From the NCBI GenBank assembly GCA_020284085.1, contig JACEVL010006418.1:799501-863500 (forward strand): a stretch of DNA of 64,000 nucleotides, read 5' to 3'. The translations under genes and the position numbers were made by a program. This document shows positions 55,504 to 63,990 of the stretch, piece by piece (position 1 is the stretch's first letter; the number at the start of each line of letters is the position of its first letter). This stretch comes from Aporrectodea caliginosa. Taxonomy: Eukaryota > Annelida > Clitellata > Crassiclitellata > Lumbricidae. Below the pieces are notes generated by a model, which was not told the origin of the DNA, ran no database searches, and worked only from the letters and a program-made list of their open reading frames with translations.

Positions 55504-58500
55504 TAATATCTTTTCTTTAATAAGCGCCTGCAAACGCACTGCGCTGTACATTTACATATTATGCAATTGAAGCAATCTTAACTACTAACAGAACAGACAG
55601 CCTGCAATACACGGCGCTAATAGCAGCCGACAAAGCATGTCCGCCCTACGGGACTCGAACTCGGTACCTCTCGCTCTCCACGCCAGTGTGTTATCCAATG
55701 CGCTATCGGGTCCTCCTGATTGGTTCTAATAAACGAATATAGTAATAATACATGTTGTGCAGATAATATGCATAGACAAACCTTGGTTGTTGACGAGGGG
55801 TGAGTCGCATGATCCGACCTGACCGACCCAGGAGGATCCAGTGCAGCGCAACCGGTAGATCTGATCGGAATGGAGACATCGAATGACCAGCTCACCCTCT
55901 CCTCCCTCTCCGTCTCCAGCCTCTCGGTCGGCGCGAGAATTCGTCGGAGGTTGAATTGTGGGACATCCGAAAGCTACAGCAGTAGAAAGCAACGACATTT
56001 CATTCATTTATAATTCATTCATTCATTCAGAGGACTTATATAGCGCCCCTTCAAGATCACCTACTCAGAGGCGCTCCCATCCCAACTCCGGCGATAAAGA
56101 ACATGTTTTCAGATTCTTGTAAAAGGTGTATGCAGAGTCTCAAGCTAAAGGAACACGCAGGTCTGAAGGAAGATTATTCCACGTGGTCGACCCAACGTAC
56201 TACAGTATACTATAGGAAAGAGTCAGTGGAGAAACGATGACGCACGATGTTCCCAAAGCAGTTCATGCACAACAGGTGTTCCAAGACAATGACTATGATT
56301 CAGACGAGTTCAGGTAGCATAAGGACAGACATTGCAAGGTAAGATAAGGTAACACAGAGGGCAAATGCAGGAGAAGTGGAACCGGGTAAAGCATTGCATA
56401 TACGCAAGTAGTTAAAGGACAGTAACTATATGAGCCCAGTTTACACTACTGCATGTATGAGCATCTTTTAACTACTTACGCAGCAGTTCGCCACTACGTA
56501 AATTTACTCTATTCTTTTGGATGTTGACCTAATAATTACGGATTGGTTTTGGTGCGCCATCGGTTGATGCTTTAGACACCGGCGCAATAGAAGTTATAAT
56601 TACATTTACTTTGCATGGCGAGTATAGGGGCCACTGACTGCATTCAGCATGTTAGATTTGGCATGGCCTTCTAAAGCACTGGTGGACAAATACATTTACC
56701 ATTGTCATTCTGTCAGGACCTTGATGCAATTTGATTTAATTTTTCGTGATATTTATGGCCTCAAAACGTTATGGGGCCCTACGCCGTGGCTCAGTTGGCT
56801 TATGCGTTAACTCGGCCCTGGACAAATACATGCCTTGGTAGCGGATGAGGAAATGAACCGCACTCGAGTGACTCGTGTAGAGGGTGATCTGGACGACGTT
56901 GCCCTCCGTCAGATACCCTGCGCTGTTGCTATGCGCCTCTCCTCCCATCGGTTTCTTCGTCGCAAATGTTCGCCTCGGTTCCGATCGACTGCACCCCGTC
57001 AGGTCCTTCAGCACGGCCCCGTCACGGATCGAAGCGTATCGGTAGCAGACGGAGGACGCACCTCCGTCGGCCCAGGACGGGGATGAGGAGCTGGGAGCTG
57101 ATGAACCACCAGCAGCAGCATCTGAGGATGAGGAGGAGGAGGAGAAATCCAGGAGGGTGAGATTGATCCGTTGTCCTGGTTCCGCTTCCAGTCTCCATGG
57201 ACAGTTGAGTGAGCCACACGGACCCCCTCCAGATGCCATTCCAACTCCACCGGAAAGGTATCCTCCGTCGACGGATGACAGGCGAATTGTCTCCGTCCTC
57301 TGGCAGAAGCTCGGCCGACACTGAGTGACTGAAAACGTAGAAGAACAAAAAAGGAGCTAGATAACTCGCATATGCTCATTTACTTAGTATGTAAGTTATT
57401 TCTGGATTGTCGCATTTGTGCAATTAAATGCTAGGTTAATGCTGCTACACCTCTGAATCTCTGAGTGGCGCTATACAAATGTTCAATTACAATTACAATT
57501 ACAATTACAGTGTAGTCATCTATTGTTACTGCCATGTTATCTATTAATGCAGATGCAGTTTTCTCTTGTAACTGTTGTACAAAAATGCACAGTGCGCGAA
57601 TGTACATATAAGACTTACAGTGCATGCTCATTGTGCAAATGCACAATGTAGAAATACGCATGTAAAATGTACAAATGTATGCAGTGAACACATGTAGATG
57701 TACACTGTTCAGTCACAGTACAAGTAAACCATGTACAAAAAAGACATTATACATTGTAAAACTGGTCACTGTAAAAATGCACATAATTATAAAACGTACA
57801 GTATGCAACTGCTCAGCGCACAAAAGTACATGTAAAATGTACAATGTACGAATACACAGTGCATAAATGTAAATCTCAATGTACGCTGCACAATGTTCGC
57901 GGCGCCTCTGAGCAAGAGGATGCTGGCTCGCATCCCGATCGTGACAATATATCAGCGCTGTGGTAGGTCGGTATAGTTGGGGGTTAGCATCCTCCGCAAC
58001 GGAGGACAGACGACCTAAGACGACAGCGCCTCCTTCGCAGACGGGTAACGGTTCTGCAGAAGGATCTCACCCGATAAATTTATTGAAAAATGAGGGAGTC
58101 GAAGCAACACAGTCGCTATAGTATAAGCGAATACATAAATGTATGTAATACAAACATCGTACACAAGAGTTAGCATAGAGTATAGACGTTTGTCTGAAAC
58201 TCTTAAAACGTTTTCCAATCTCCTGTCCCACTTAATCGACAATTGTTATCCAGCCGTTTCAATTATGGGACCTTCTCCAGGCTGTGTGCAACCCAAAGTT
58301 TAGTGGATTTAGGTCAACTTCCACTGTTCTTGTCCATGTGTGGAGAGTACGCCAAGCAGATCTTTTCCAGCTTTTATGAGGACCGGAAATTGCTCGCAAA
58401 GCTCTGGAATGGTCCTAGTCACCATCGCAGCGCACTATGTTTCCAAACAGCCGGAGTCTACTATAGCTTGAATCATCTCTGACACTGGGGTGTGCATCGT

Positions 58501-61500
58501 GCAGTGCACATGGTATGCTTCCGTGTTGGTGACATGCGCTGTGTAGGGAATGCGCGATATCTTTCTGAGTCACAACCGTTGGAAGGCACCGAACTTCGTC
58601 TCCAGAACATTGGTAAGCGTATACACTATACAGGTCTCAGCTCCACACAGGAGGGTACGAGAATACGTAGACAGGGTAACGATTGTAGGCCTATTAAAAA
58701 CAAAACGAATACGGAGACATGGTAACAATTGTATTCAAACAACAGAGAATGCGTAGATATGGTAACGATTGTCCCATTCAAACAAAGAGAATACCTAGAT
58801 ATGGTAACGATTGTTTTCCGAAACAAAGACAATACATAACCTTCTCGATTGCTGCAAACGAGAAGAATACGAGGAGACTTGGTAACGATTGTATTCAAAC
58901 AATGAGAAATACATAGACATAGTCAAGACTGTTTTCGGACAATGACAACACGTTGATATGGTTACGATTGTTTCAAACAGAATAATACGTGGGCCTAGGC
59001 CCTATAAACGGTCATTATTGTCTTCAAACAAAGATAACACGTTGATTTGGTTACGATTGTCTTCAAAATAATAATACGTAGAAATGGTTACGATTGTATT
59101 GAAACAAAGAGAATATGTAGATATGGTAGCCATTGTTTGAAACAGAATAATACGCAGAAATGGCAACGATTGTCTTCAAGCAAAGAAAATAAGTAGATAT
59201 AGTCACGATTGTCTTCAAGCAAAGAGATAGCCTACCGTACGTTGATATGGTTACGATTGTTTCCAAACAGAATAATACGTAGAAATAGTCACGATTGTTT
59301 TCAAACAAAGATAACACGTTGATATGGTTACGATTGTGTTCAAACGTAGACATGGTAACGATTACCATTATACAGAATAATAAAATGGATTCGATTGTTT
59401 TCAAACAAAGAGTATTCGTAGATATAGTGACGATTGTTTTTGCACAGAGAGAACACGTTGATATGGTTACGATTGCTTCAAACAGAATAATACGTAGCCA
59501 TGGTAACGATTACCATTTGAACAGACGAACACGCAGATCTTTTGCGATTGTCAAGTAAACAGAAGAATAGGTTCTACGTAATAGGCCCTACGTGGCTACG
59601 ATTGCCTTCAAACTACAGAATACGTAGGGCTACCATAGATTTGGTTAGGACCTACGATAATCATTCAAAGAGAAGAATACATAGATATTGTTGCGATTCT
59701 TATGAAACAAAGAGAATACGTAGAGAGGCCTATCTGCGATTGTCCCCCCCCTCCAAAATCGGGCGCGAAGGAAATTCGCCCCCCCCGGGAGGGGTTGGAA
59801 TTGTGGGACATCCGAAAGCTACAGCAGCAGAAAAAGCAACGACAACATAAGGAAAGGCATTGCGAGGTAAGATAAGATAACATAGAGGGCAACTGCAGGA
59901 GAAGTGGAATCGGCCCACCGGGTAAGGCGTAATAGCACTGCATAAAATTATAAGCAAGCAGTTAAAGGACTGTAGCTATGAGCCCAGTTTTACCCTACTG
60001 TCTGTTTGAACCCAGTTTGACCCTACTGTATGTATACGAGCCTCCTTTAACTACTGACGCTACAGTTCACTACATAAATTTACTCCGATCTTCTGGGTGT
60101 TGAACTGATTACGAACTGGTTTTGGTACGCCATTGTTTGATGTCCTATGCTTTAGGCACAGACGCAATAGAAGTTATAATTACATTTACCTTGTATGGCG
60201 AGTATATGGGCCACTGACTGCATTCAATATGTTAGATTTGATATGGCCTTCTAAGGACCTGGTGGATAAATACATGCCTTGGTATCGGATGAGGAAGTGG
60301 ACAGCACTCGAGTGACTCGTGTAGAGGGTGATCTGGACGACGTTGCCCTCCGTCAGATACCCTGCGCTGTTGCTATGCGCCTCTCCCATCGGCTTCTTCG
60401 TCGCAAATGTTCGCCTCGGTTCCGATCGACTGCACCCCGTCAGGTCCTTCAGCACGGCCCCGTCACGGATCGACGCGTATCGGTAGCAGACGGAGGACGC
60501 ACCTCCGTCGGCCCATGATGGAGATGAGGAGCTGGGGGCTGATGCACCAGCAGCAGCATCTGGGGAGGATGAGGAGGAGGAGGAGAAATCCAGGAGGGTG
60601 AGATTGATCCGTTGTCCTGGTTCCGCTTCCAGTCTCCAAGGGCAGTTGAGTGAGCCACACGGACCCCCTCCAGATGCCATTCCAACTCCACCGGAAAGGT
60701 ATCCTCCGTCGACAGATGACAGGCGAATTGTCTCCGTCCTCTGGCAGAAGCTCGGCCGACACTGAGTGACTGAAAACGTAGAAGAACAAAAAAGGAGCTA
60801 GATAACTCGCTTTTGTTCTTTTTCTTAGTATATAAGTTATTGCTGGATTTTGTCGCGTTGTGCAATTAATTGCTGGGTTAATGCTATTGTAGTCATCTAT
60901 TGTTACTGTCACTACCATGTTATATATATATGTTATTGCAGTTATCTATTAATACCGATGAGTTATCTCTTGTCACTGTTGTACAAGTACAGAGTGTACT
61001 AATGTACATGTACAGTTTTCATTGTGCAAATGCAGTGTACAAGTACATGTGTTAAATGTAAAATGTACAATGTATAAGTGAAAACATGTAGACGTACACT
61101 GCTCAGTGTACAAGTAAAGTAGTAAACTATATATGTAGGCATGCAAACAATGTACATTTTTCGAAAGCGCATTAAACATTGCAAAACTGTTCACTGTAGA
61201 AATGTAAATATGAAATTTACATTATGCAACTGTTGTAAAATGTTAAATGTACAATGTACGAATACACAGTGCATAAACGTAAATCACAATGTGCACGACA
61301 CAATGCGCCTCTGTGCAAGAGGATGATGCGTCGCATCCCGATCATGACAATATATCAGCGCTGTGGTAGGTCTACAGTTGGGGGCTAGCATCCTCCACAA
61401 CCGAGGACAGACGACCTAAGACGACAGCGCCTCCTTCGCAGACGGGCAACGATTCTGCAGGAGGATCTCACCTGATAAATTTATTGAAAAATGAGGGAGT

Positions 61501-63403
61501 CGAGGTAACCCAGTCGCTATAGTATAAGCGAATACATAAATGTATGTAATACAAACATCGTACACAAGAGTTAGCATAGAGTATAATACGTTTGTCTGAA
61601 AGCCTTAAAACCTTTTCCGATCTCCTGTCCCATTTAATCGACCGTTGTTAAATTCCTTCTTGAGCTCCTCAGCCTTTCTCTTCCTCTGTTTCGGAAACGT
61701 CTGAAGACAATCTTATTTGTTAGAGACCTGGGTCGGGAGCGCTTCTGAAACTCTGAGTGGCGTTATACAAATATTCAATTACAAAGAGAATATCCTATAC
61801 GTTGATACGGTTAAGATTGTTTCCAAACATAATAATACGTAGAAATGGTATAGATTGTCTTCAAACAAAGAGTATACGTAGATATAGTGACGATTGTTTT
61901 CAAAAAAGAGATCACGTTGATATGGTTACGATTCTCTTCAAACAGAAGATTACGTAGGGACGGTAACGATTACCATTAAACAGAAGAATACGTAGATATT
62001 GTTGCGATTGTCTTCAAACAAAGAGAATACGTAGATAATTATAGTCACGATTGTTTTTGGACAAAGAGAACGCGTTGATATGGTTACGATTGTTTCAAAC
62101 AGAATAATACGTAGACATGGTAACGATTAAACAGACGAACACGTAGATTTTTTGTGATTGTCAAGAAAACAGAAGAATGCGTATATATGGATACGATTGT
62201 CCCATTTAAACAGAAGAATAGGTTCTACGTATGCCGAGACAGTGAGGTCCGAGACCGAGACATCAAAAAACCTATCTCGAGACGTCTCGAGATCGAGACA
62301 GTGTTTCGAGGCAATCCAAGTCTGCAAATGGTATATTTTATTTTCGTAAAAAGTGCATAAATTGTGAATTAAGTGTTCCGAAATTTTAAGCCAGATTTCC
62401 TAATTATAAGCTAATTGAAAATATTAATAAGTCCGTTCCTGACAACTGGTTCCTTTCTTGGTCGAAGTCACAGGTTACGATTGTCATCCCAAAGGATAGG
62501 TCTACGTATAGTTTTTTACGATTGTCTTCAAACATAGACAACACGTAGTTGTTGCCTAGTTACGATTGTCATTCAAACAGAAGTATAACCTAGGTCTACG
62601 TAAATTCATTGTTACGATTGTCATTCAAACAGATACAGATATAGCTACGATTGTTTTCACACAAAGAGAATACGTAGACATGGTAACGATTGTCTTCAAA
62701 CAGAAGAATACGTAGACAATGTAACGATTGTCATTCCAAAGGATAGGCCGATCTGAGTTTGCATTACATTTGCAATGTAATGATTGTCTTCAAACAAAGA
62801 GAATAAATAAATATGGCTACTATGGCAACCAACACAAACTAACTTTAGGCGCCTAACTTTAGGCCTACTCCTACAGCCCTACAAGCTTAGATAGTTACCG
62901 CGTGCCTGTTTTAAGATACGTATGTTTGTTGGCAATGACCATGACCTATTTTAAAATACATGCATGTTGATATGTACGAATGATGTAACAAATTCCGCAA
63001 ATTACAAAACAGTTTATCAAGCTGAAAGAGAATCATAAACAACGGCCATATTTTTAGTAGTTTGAACCTAGCATGACCTTTCAACAACTGTGACCTCGTG
63101 ACCTACTTTTAAGACACGTGTACTTGGTGGCGAGATATGCAGTGAGGTCCATCGGGCAGTTGTGATTGCCATGGAGCGCCGTCACGGAGAAGGAGCAGCG
63201 CCTCCTGGCGGAGCAGAACCGACCGACGACCGGAAGTACGTTGACACCGCAGTCGAGGAATCCAAAGTCCCTCTGGATGCACCTGCCGAGGCGCATGCGT
63301 CCGTAGAAAGCCTCCGTCATCAACAGGACCTCGTCTGGTCCAGCGCATTCAGCCTGGAAGATCTCCCACTGACAGAACTCCTCGCCTTCCGCCGCTGATG
63401 CCA
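46196..63403 (-). CDS. SUEL lectin-CUB-CUB-Sushi type I membrane receptor (3' six exons; 5' end off window)
   Basis: Exons (5' to 3'): 63107-63403 SUEL/galactose-binding lectin, 60278-60769 CUB, 56834-57328 CUB, 55782-55973 Sushi/CCP, 48155-48242 transmembrane, 46196-46670 cytoplasmic tail. All ectodomain exons are class 1-1 modules (phase 1 on both sides), so lectin, CUB and Sushi join in frame, giving about 678 residues within the window. The lectin exon begins in phase 1 after a good acceptor, so the signal-peptide exon(s) lie beyond 64,000. The tail has several Tyr-containing motifs (for example SPVYW, HLYEMP) and a Gln run. SUEL domains bind galactose or rhamnose, and CUB and Sushi modules mediate protein contacts, so a surface recognition or adhesion role is inferred. 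I recognise no named orthologue. Whether both CUB exons occur in one mRNA is unknown. Confidence 0.8.
46810..47420. repeat. Polypurine GGA/GAA tract
   Basis: Two purine-rich blocks (46,810-46,955 and 47,135-47,420) on the plus strand, made of GGA and GAA units, separated by about 180 bp of ordinary sequence. They are intronic in the receptor gene. Confidence 0.85.
47422..48026. repeat. Long GAA trinucleotide microsatellite
   Basis: Blocks of GAA interrupted at about 47,540-47,600, with an almost pure run of roughly 400 bp from 47,629 to 48,026. On the receptor's sense strand it is TTC. Poly-Lys, poly-Ser, poly-Phe and poly-Leu frames through it are not genes. Confidence 0.97.
48155..48242 (-). 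CDS. Transmembrane exon of the SUEL/CUB receptor
   Basis: VLVIVGLGIVIGVAIGFTLL then VVVTCCIRR: a glycine-rich membrane helix followed by Cys-Cys (possible palmitoylation) and basic stop-transfer residues. Acceptor aagcag|GTGTAC, donor CGAAG|gtagga. Confidence 0.85.
48355..48655. repeat. Imperfect GAA-rich polypurine tract
   Basis: Purine-rich sequence with gaagaagaa units on the far side of the transmembrane exon, in the adjacent intron. Confidence 0.75.
49222..49445. repeat. Pyrimidine-rich CCCTATCC/CTCTCC minisatellite
   Basis: Irregular repeats of the type ctgtccctatccctctcctt over some 220 bp, intronic in the receptor gene. Confidence 0.8.
50172..50531. mobile_element. hAT-type MITE with perfect 8-bp target duplication
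   Basis: Starts CAGAGGTGCAA and ends ..AACAGCCCTG, imperfect inverted repeats of hAT type. It is flanked by an exact 8-bp duplication, gtaaagac (50,164-50,171 and 50,532-50,539). The interior is dominated by gg(t)n/acc-rich near-palindromes (ttttggttttttgg and accaaaaaccaa) and has no coding capacity. Confidence 0.85.
51425..51885 (+). mobile_element. LINE ORF2 C-terminal end with attaca tail
   Basis: The frame reads RIQFKILTLMRN, then LPGRSALRSAARGLLVVPRM, SFAYVGPSTWNHLP and FRKRLKTILF, the standard end of this LINE group. The 3' tail is gagcgcctctgaatctctga, gtggcgctatgcaaatg, then caattacaattacaat. It is 5' truncated and intronic in the receptor gene. Confidence 0.85.
51886..53060. other. 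Non-coding intronic stretch
   Basis: AT-rich sequence in the long intron between the Sushi and transmembrane exons. No coding signal or clear repeat was seen. Confidence 0.4.
53328..54679. mobile_element. hAT-like non-autonomous element carrying a satellite array
   Basis: Starts CAGGGGCGGAGACTTAGG and ends ccaagtctccgcctatg, an imperfect inverted pair of hAT style. The interior has G/C homopolymer-rich inverted ends (53,340-53,420) and a 7-copy tandem array. The target duplication is not clear. Confidence 0.6.
53445..54640. repeat. Seven-unit tandem repeat of 157-176 bp
   Basis: Each unit contains gctacgagtgacagctggtt, tatcagcactcaaa, agatgacagctaaaaatgct, attacagtgtggaaattcaa and a block rich in cccctccccaaac. 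Unit starts fall near 53,462, 53,638, 53,811, 53,970, 54,144, 54,300 and 54,471. Units are more than 85 percent alike by eye. Confidence 0.9.
55033..55083. repeat. CTGT microsatellite
   Basis: About 12 CTGT units with CTCT variants, intronic. Confidence 0.9.
55421..55506. repeat. AAT microsatellite at a SINE tail
   Basis: About 26 AAT units directly following the 3' end of the minus-strand SINE at 55,507-55,716. It probably grew from the SINE tail. Confidence 0.9.
55507..55716 (-). mobile_element. tRNA-derived SINE, family 1
   Basis: On the minus strand: head cgatagcgcattggataac, B box gagttcgagtcccg, body through gcgctgtacatt-type agcgcagtgcgtttgcaggc, ending in an ATT run. It is about 65 bp from the Sushi exon donor. 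Confidence 0.8.
55782..55973 (-). CDS. Sushi/CCP domain exon
   Basis: 63 codons plus split codons: FGCPTIQPPTNS, GELVIRCLHSDQIYRLRCTG and SSWVGQVGSC give the C-C-C-W-C skeleton of a Sushi module. Acceptor ctgtag|CTTTCG; donor ACCAAG|gtttgt, phase 1. The exon sequence leads straight into the transmembrane exon. Confidence 0.85.
56020..56235 (-). mobile_element. Dispersed SINE-like repeat, family 5
   Basis: gacttatatagcgccccttc, tactcagaggcgctcccatc and agattattccacgtgg match the family at 35,850-36,104. Absent from the corresponding place in unit B, so it inserted after the duplication. Confidence 0.6.
56693..56831. mobile_element. Insertion with 13-bp target duplication at the CUB copy 2 donor
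   Basis: tggacaaatacat occurs at 56,693-56,705 and 56,819-56,831. Unit B has this site once (with one base change). The 113-bp insert contains a tRNA A-box-like ccgtggctcagttggctta near its right end, suggesting a truncated or rearranged SINE. It begins 3 bp inside the intron from the GC donor. Confidence 0.75.
56834..57328 (-). CDS. CUB domain exon, copy 2 (downstream)
   Basis: 164 codons plus split codons, one codon longer than copy 1. The few amino-acid differences lie mainly in the Ser-rich loop and after TKKPMG. Same acceptor and same GC donor (ACCAAG|gcatgt). A transposon-like insertion with a 13-bp target duplication begins 3 bp inside its intron. Both copies are open with the same phase, so the protein can carry one or two CUB modules. 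Confidence 0.82.
57445..57510 (+). mobile_element. LINE tail fragment
   Basis: acctctgaatctctgagtgg, cgctatacaaatgttcaatt and an attaca run match the very 3' end of the LINE at 51,425-51,885. It is a severely 5'-truncated insertion, absent from unit B. Confidence 0.75.
57575..57890. repeat. Degenerate TGTACA-rich minisatellite, copy A
   Basis: Imperfect units built from aatgtacaaatgcacagtgt. The corresponding array in unit B is at 60,970-61,300. Confidence 0.7.
58650..59740. repeat. About 40-45-bp minisatellite, block A
   Basis: Some two dozen imperfect units of the type acgtagatatggtaacgatt plus gtcttcaaacaaagagaat. The minus-strand frames (repeating TIVTISTY and SLCLK) follow from the repeat. 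It lies between the two CUB exons. Confidence 0.88.
59730..59821 (-). pseudogene. Truncated Sushi pseudo-exon left by the duplication
   Basis: The minus strand starts like the real Sushi exon (ctgtag|CTTTCGGATGTCCC, FGCPTIP), then diverges into a G-rich sequence and meets an in-frame stop (DNRR, stop) without a usable donor. Splicing into it would truncate the protein. Confidence 0.7.
60278..60769 (-). CDS. CUB domain exon, copy 1 (upstream)
   Basis: 163 codons plus split codons. CUB-like landmarks are CPWRLEAEPGQRINLTLLDF, an acidic/Ser loop, VCYRYASIRDGAVLKDLTGC, VVQITLYTSHSSAVHFLIRY. Acceptor ttttcag|TCACTC. The donor must be ACCAAG|gcatgt, a GC-AG intron, to keep phase 1 with the Sushi exon. 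Nearly identical to the exon at 56,834-57,328. Confidence 0.82.
60970..61300. repeat. Degenerate TGTACA-rich minisatellite, copy B
   Basis: Counterpart of 57,575-57,890, with the same aatgtacaatgtacgaatac units. Confidence 0.7.
61650..61786 (+). mobile_element. LINE 3'-end fragment
   Basis: cttgagctcctcagcctttc, cggaaacgtctgaagac and gagtggcgttatacaaatat match the end of the LINE at 51,425-51,885. It is inserted at the junction between unit B and the second minisatellite block. Confidence 0.75.
61787..62800. repeat. About 40-45-bp minisatellite, block B
   Basis: Same unit type as 58,650-59,740 (aatacgtagatatggttacg, attgtcttcaaacaaagaga), interrupted at about 62,240-62,460 by unrelated sequence including a gagacatc/cgtctcgag-rich palindromic patch. 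Confidence 0.85.
63107..63403 (-). CDS. SUEL-type lectin domain exon
   Basis: Ninety-eight codons. Lectin landmarks are FCQWEIFQAECAGPDEVLLM, AFYGRM, CIQRDFGFLDCGVNVLPVVG, CSFSVTALHGNHNCP and LATKYTCLK, which fit the A-YGR...C...C...V...C...KY...YTC pattern of galactose-binding (SUEL) lectins. Acceptor gtttcag|TGGCATC; donor CTTAAAA|gtaggt, phase 1. Confidence 0.85.
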
Positions 63404-63473
63404 CTGAAACACCGCACCACACGATGAAATTAACGTTAGAGATTGACCTCCCCACAGCATACCCACACAATTC

Positions 63474-63615
63474 TCTCACTCACTCTGTCTCTATCTCTGT
63501 CTCTGTCTGTCTCTGTCTCTGTCTGTGTCTCTCTGTCTGTGTTAGTGTCTGTCTGTGTCTGTCTATGTCTGTCTGTCTGTCTGTCTCTGTCTCTGCCTAT
63601 CTATCTATCTATCTG

Positions 63616-63686
<71 letters not shown>

Positions 63687-63713
63687 GTCTATCTATCTAT
63701 CTATCTATCTATA

Positions 63714-63751
<38 letters not shown>

Positions 63752-63990
63752 ATCACTCTCCCACTCTGTTCTCTCTCATCCCTCTCTCACCTTTCACCCT
63801 ATATCACACTCCTCCATCTCCCTCTCCCTCACTCTCTTTTCCCTGTCTCTCTCTCTCTGTACTCTCCCTCCCTCTACCCTGTCTCTCTCTCTCTGTCTCT
63901 CTATCTGTCTTTGTGTCTCTATTTCTCTCCCCTGTCTATCTGAGTATCTCCGTGTCTCTGTCTATCTCTCTCGCTCTCTCTCCATTCGTA
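63474..63990. repeat. CTGT/CTAT/CT microsatellite
   Basis: CTGT units, then about 140 bp of CTAT, then CT-rich sequence to the window edge. It lies upstream of the lectin exon, inside the receptor gene's intron. Confidence 0.95.

Larger units (their letters stand above)
55948..58250. repeat. Tandem segmental duplication, unit A
   Basis: Carries the 5' part of the Sushi exon, the intron, CUB copy 2 and the flanking degenerate repeats up to about 58,250. It is colinear and highly similar to 59,795-61,645. It differs by insertions near 56,000-56,330, 56,706-56,818 and 57,445-57,510. Confidence 0.85.
59795..61645. repeat. Tandem segmental duplication, unit B
   Basis: A colinear copy of 55,948-58,250. 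Its left boundary falls inside the Sushi exon, leaving a truncated Sushi pseudo-exon at about 59,760-59,821. Confidence 0.85.

Noticed and set aside
58626..59404. Minus-strand frames with repeating TIVTISTY peptides
   Set aside because: They are translations of the 40-45-bp minisatellite and its stop-free phase.
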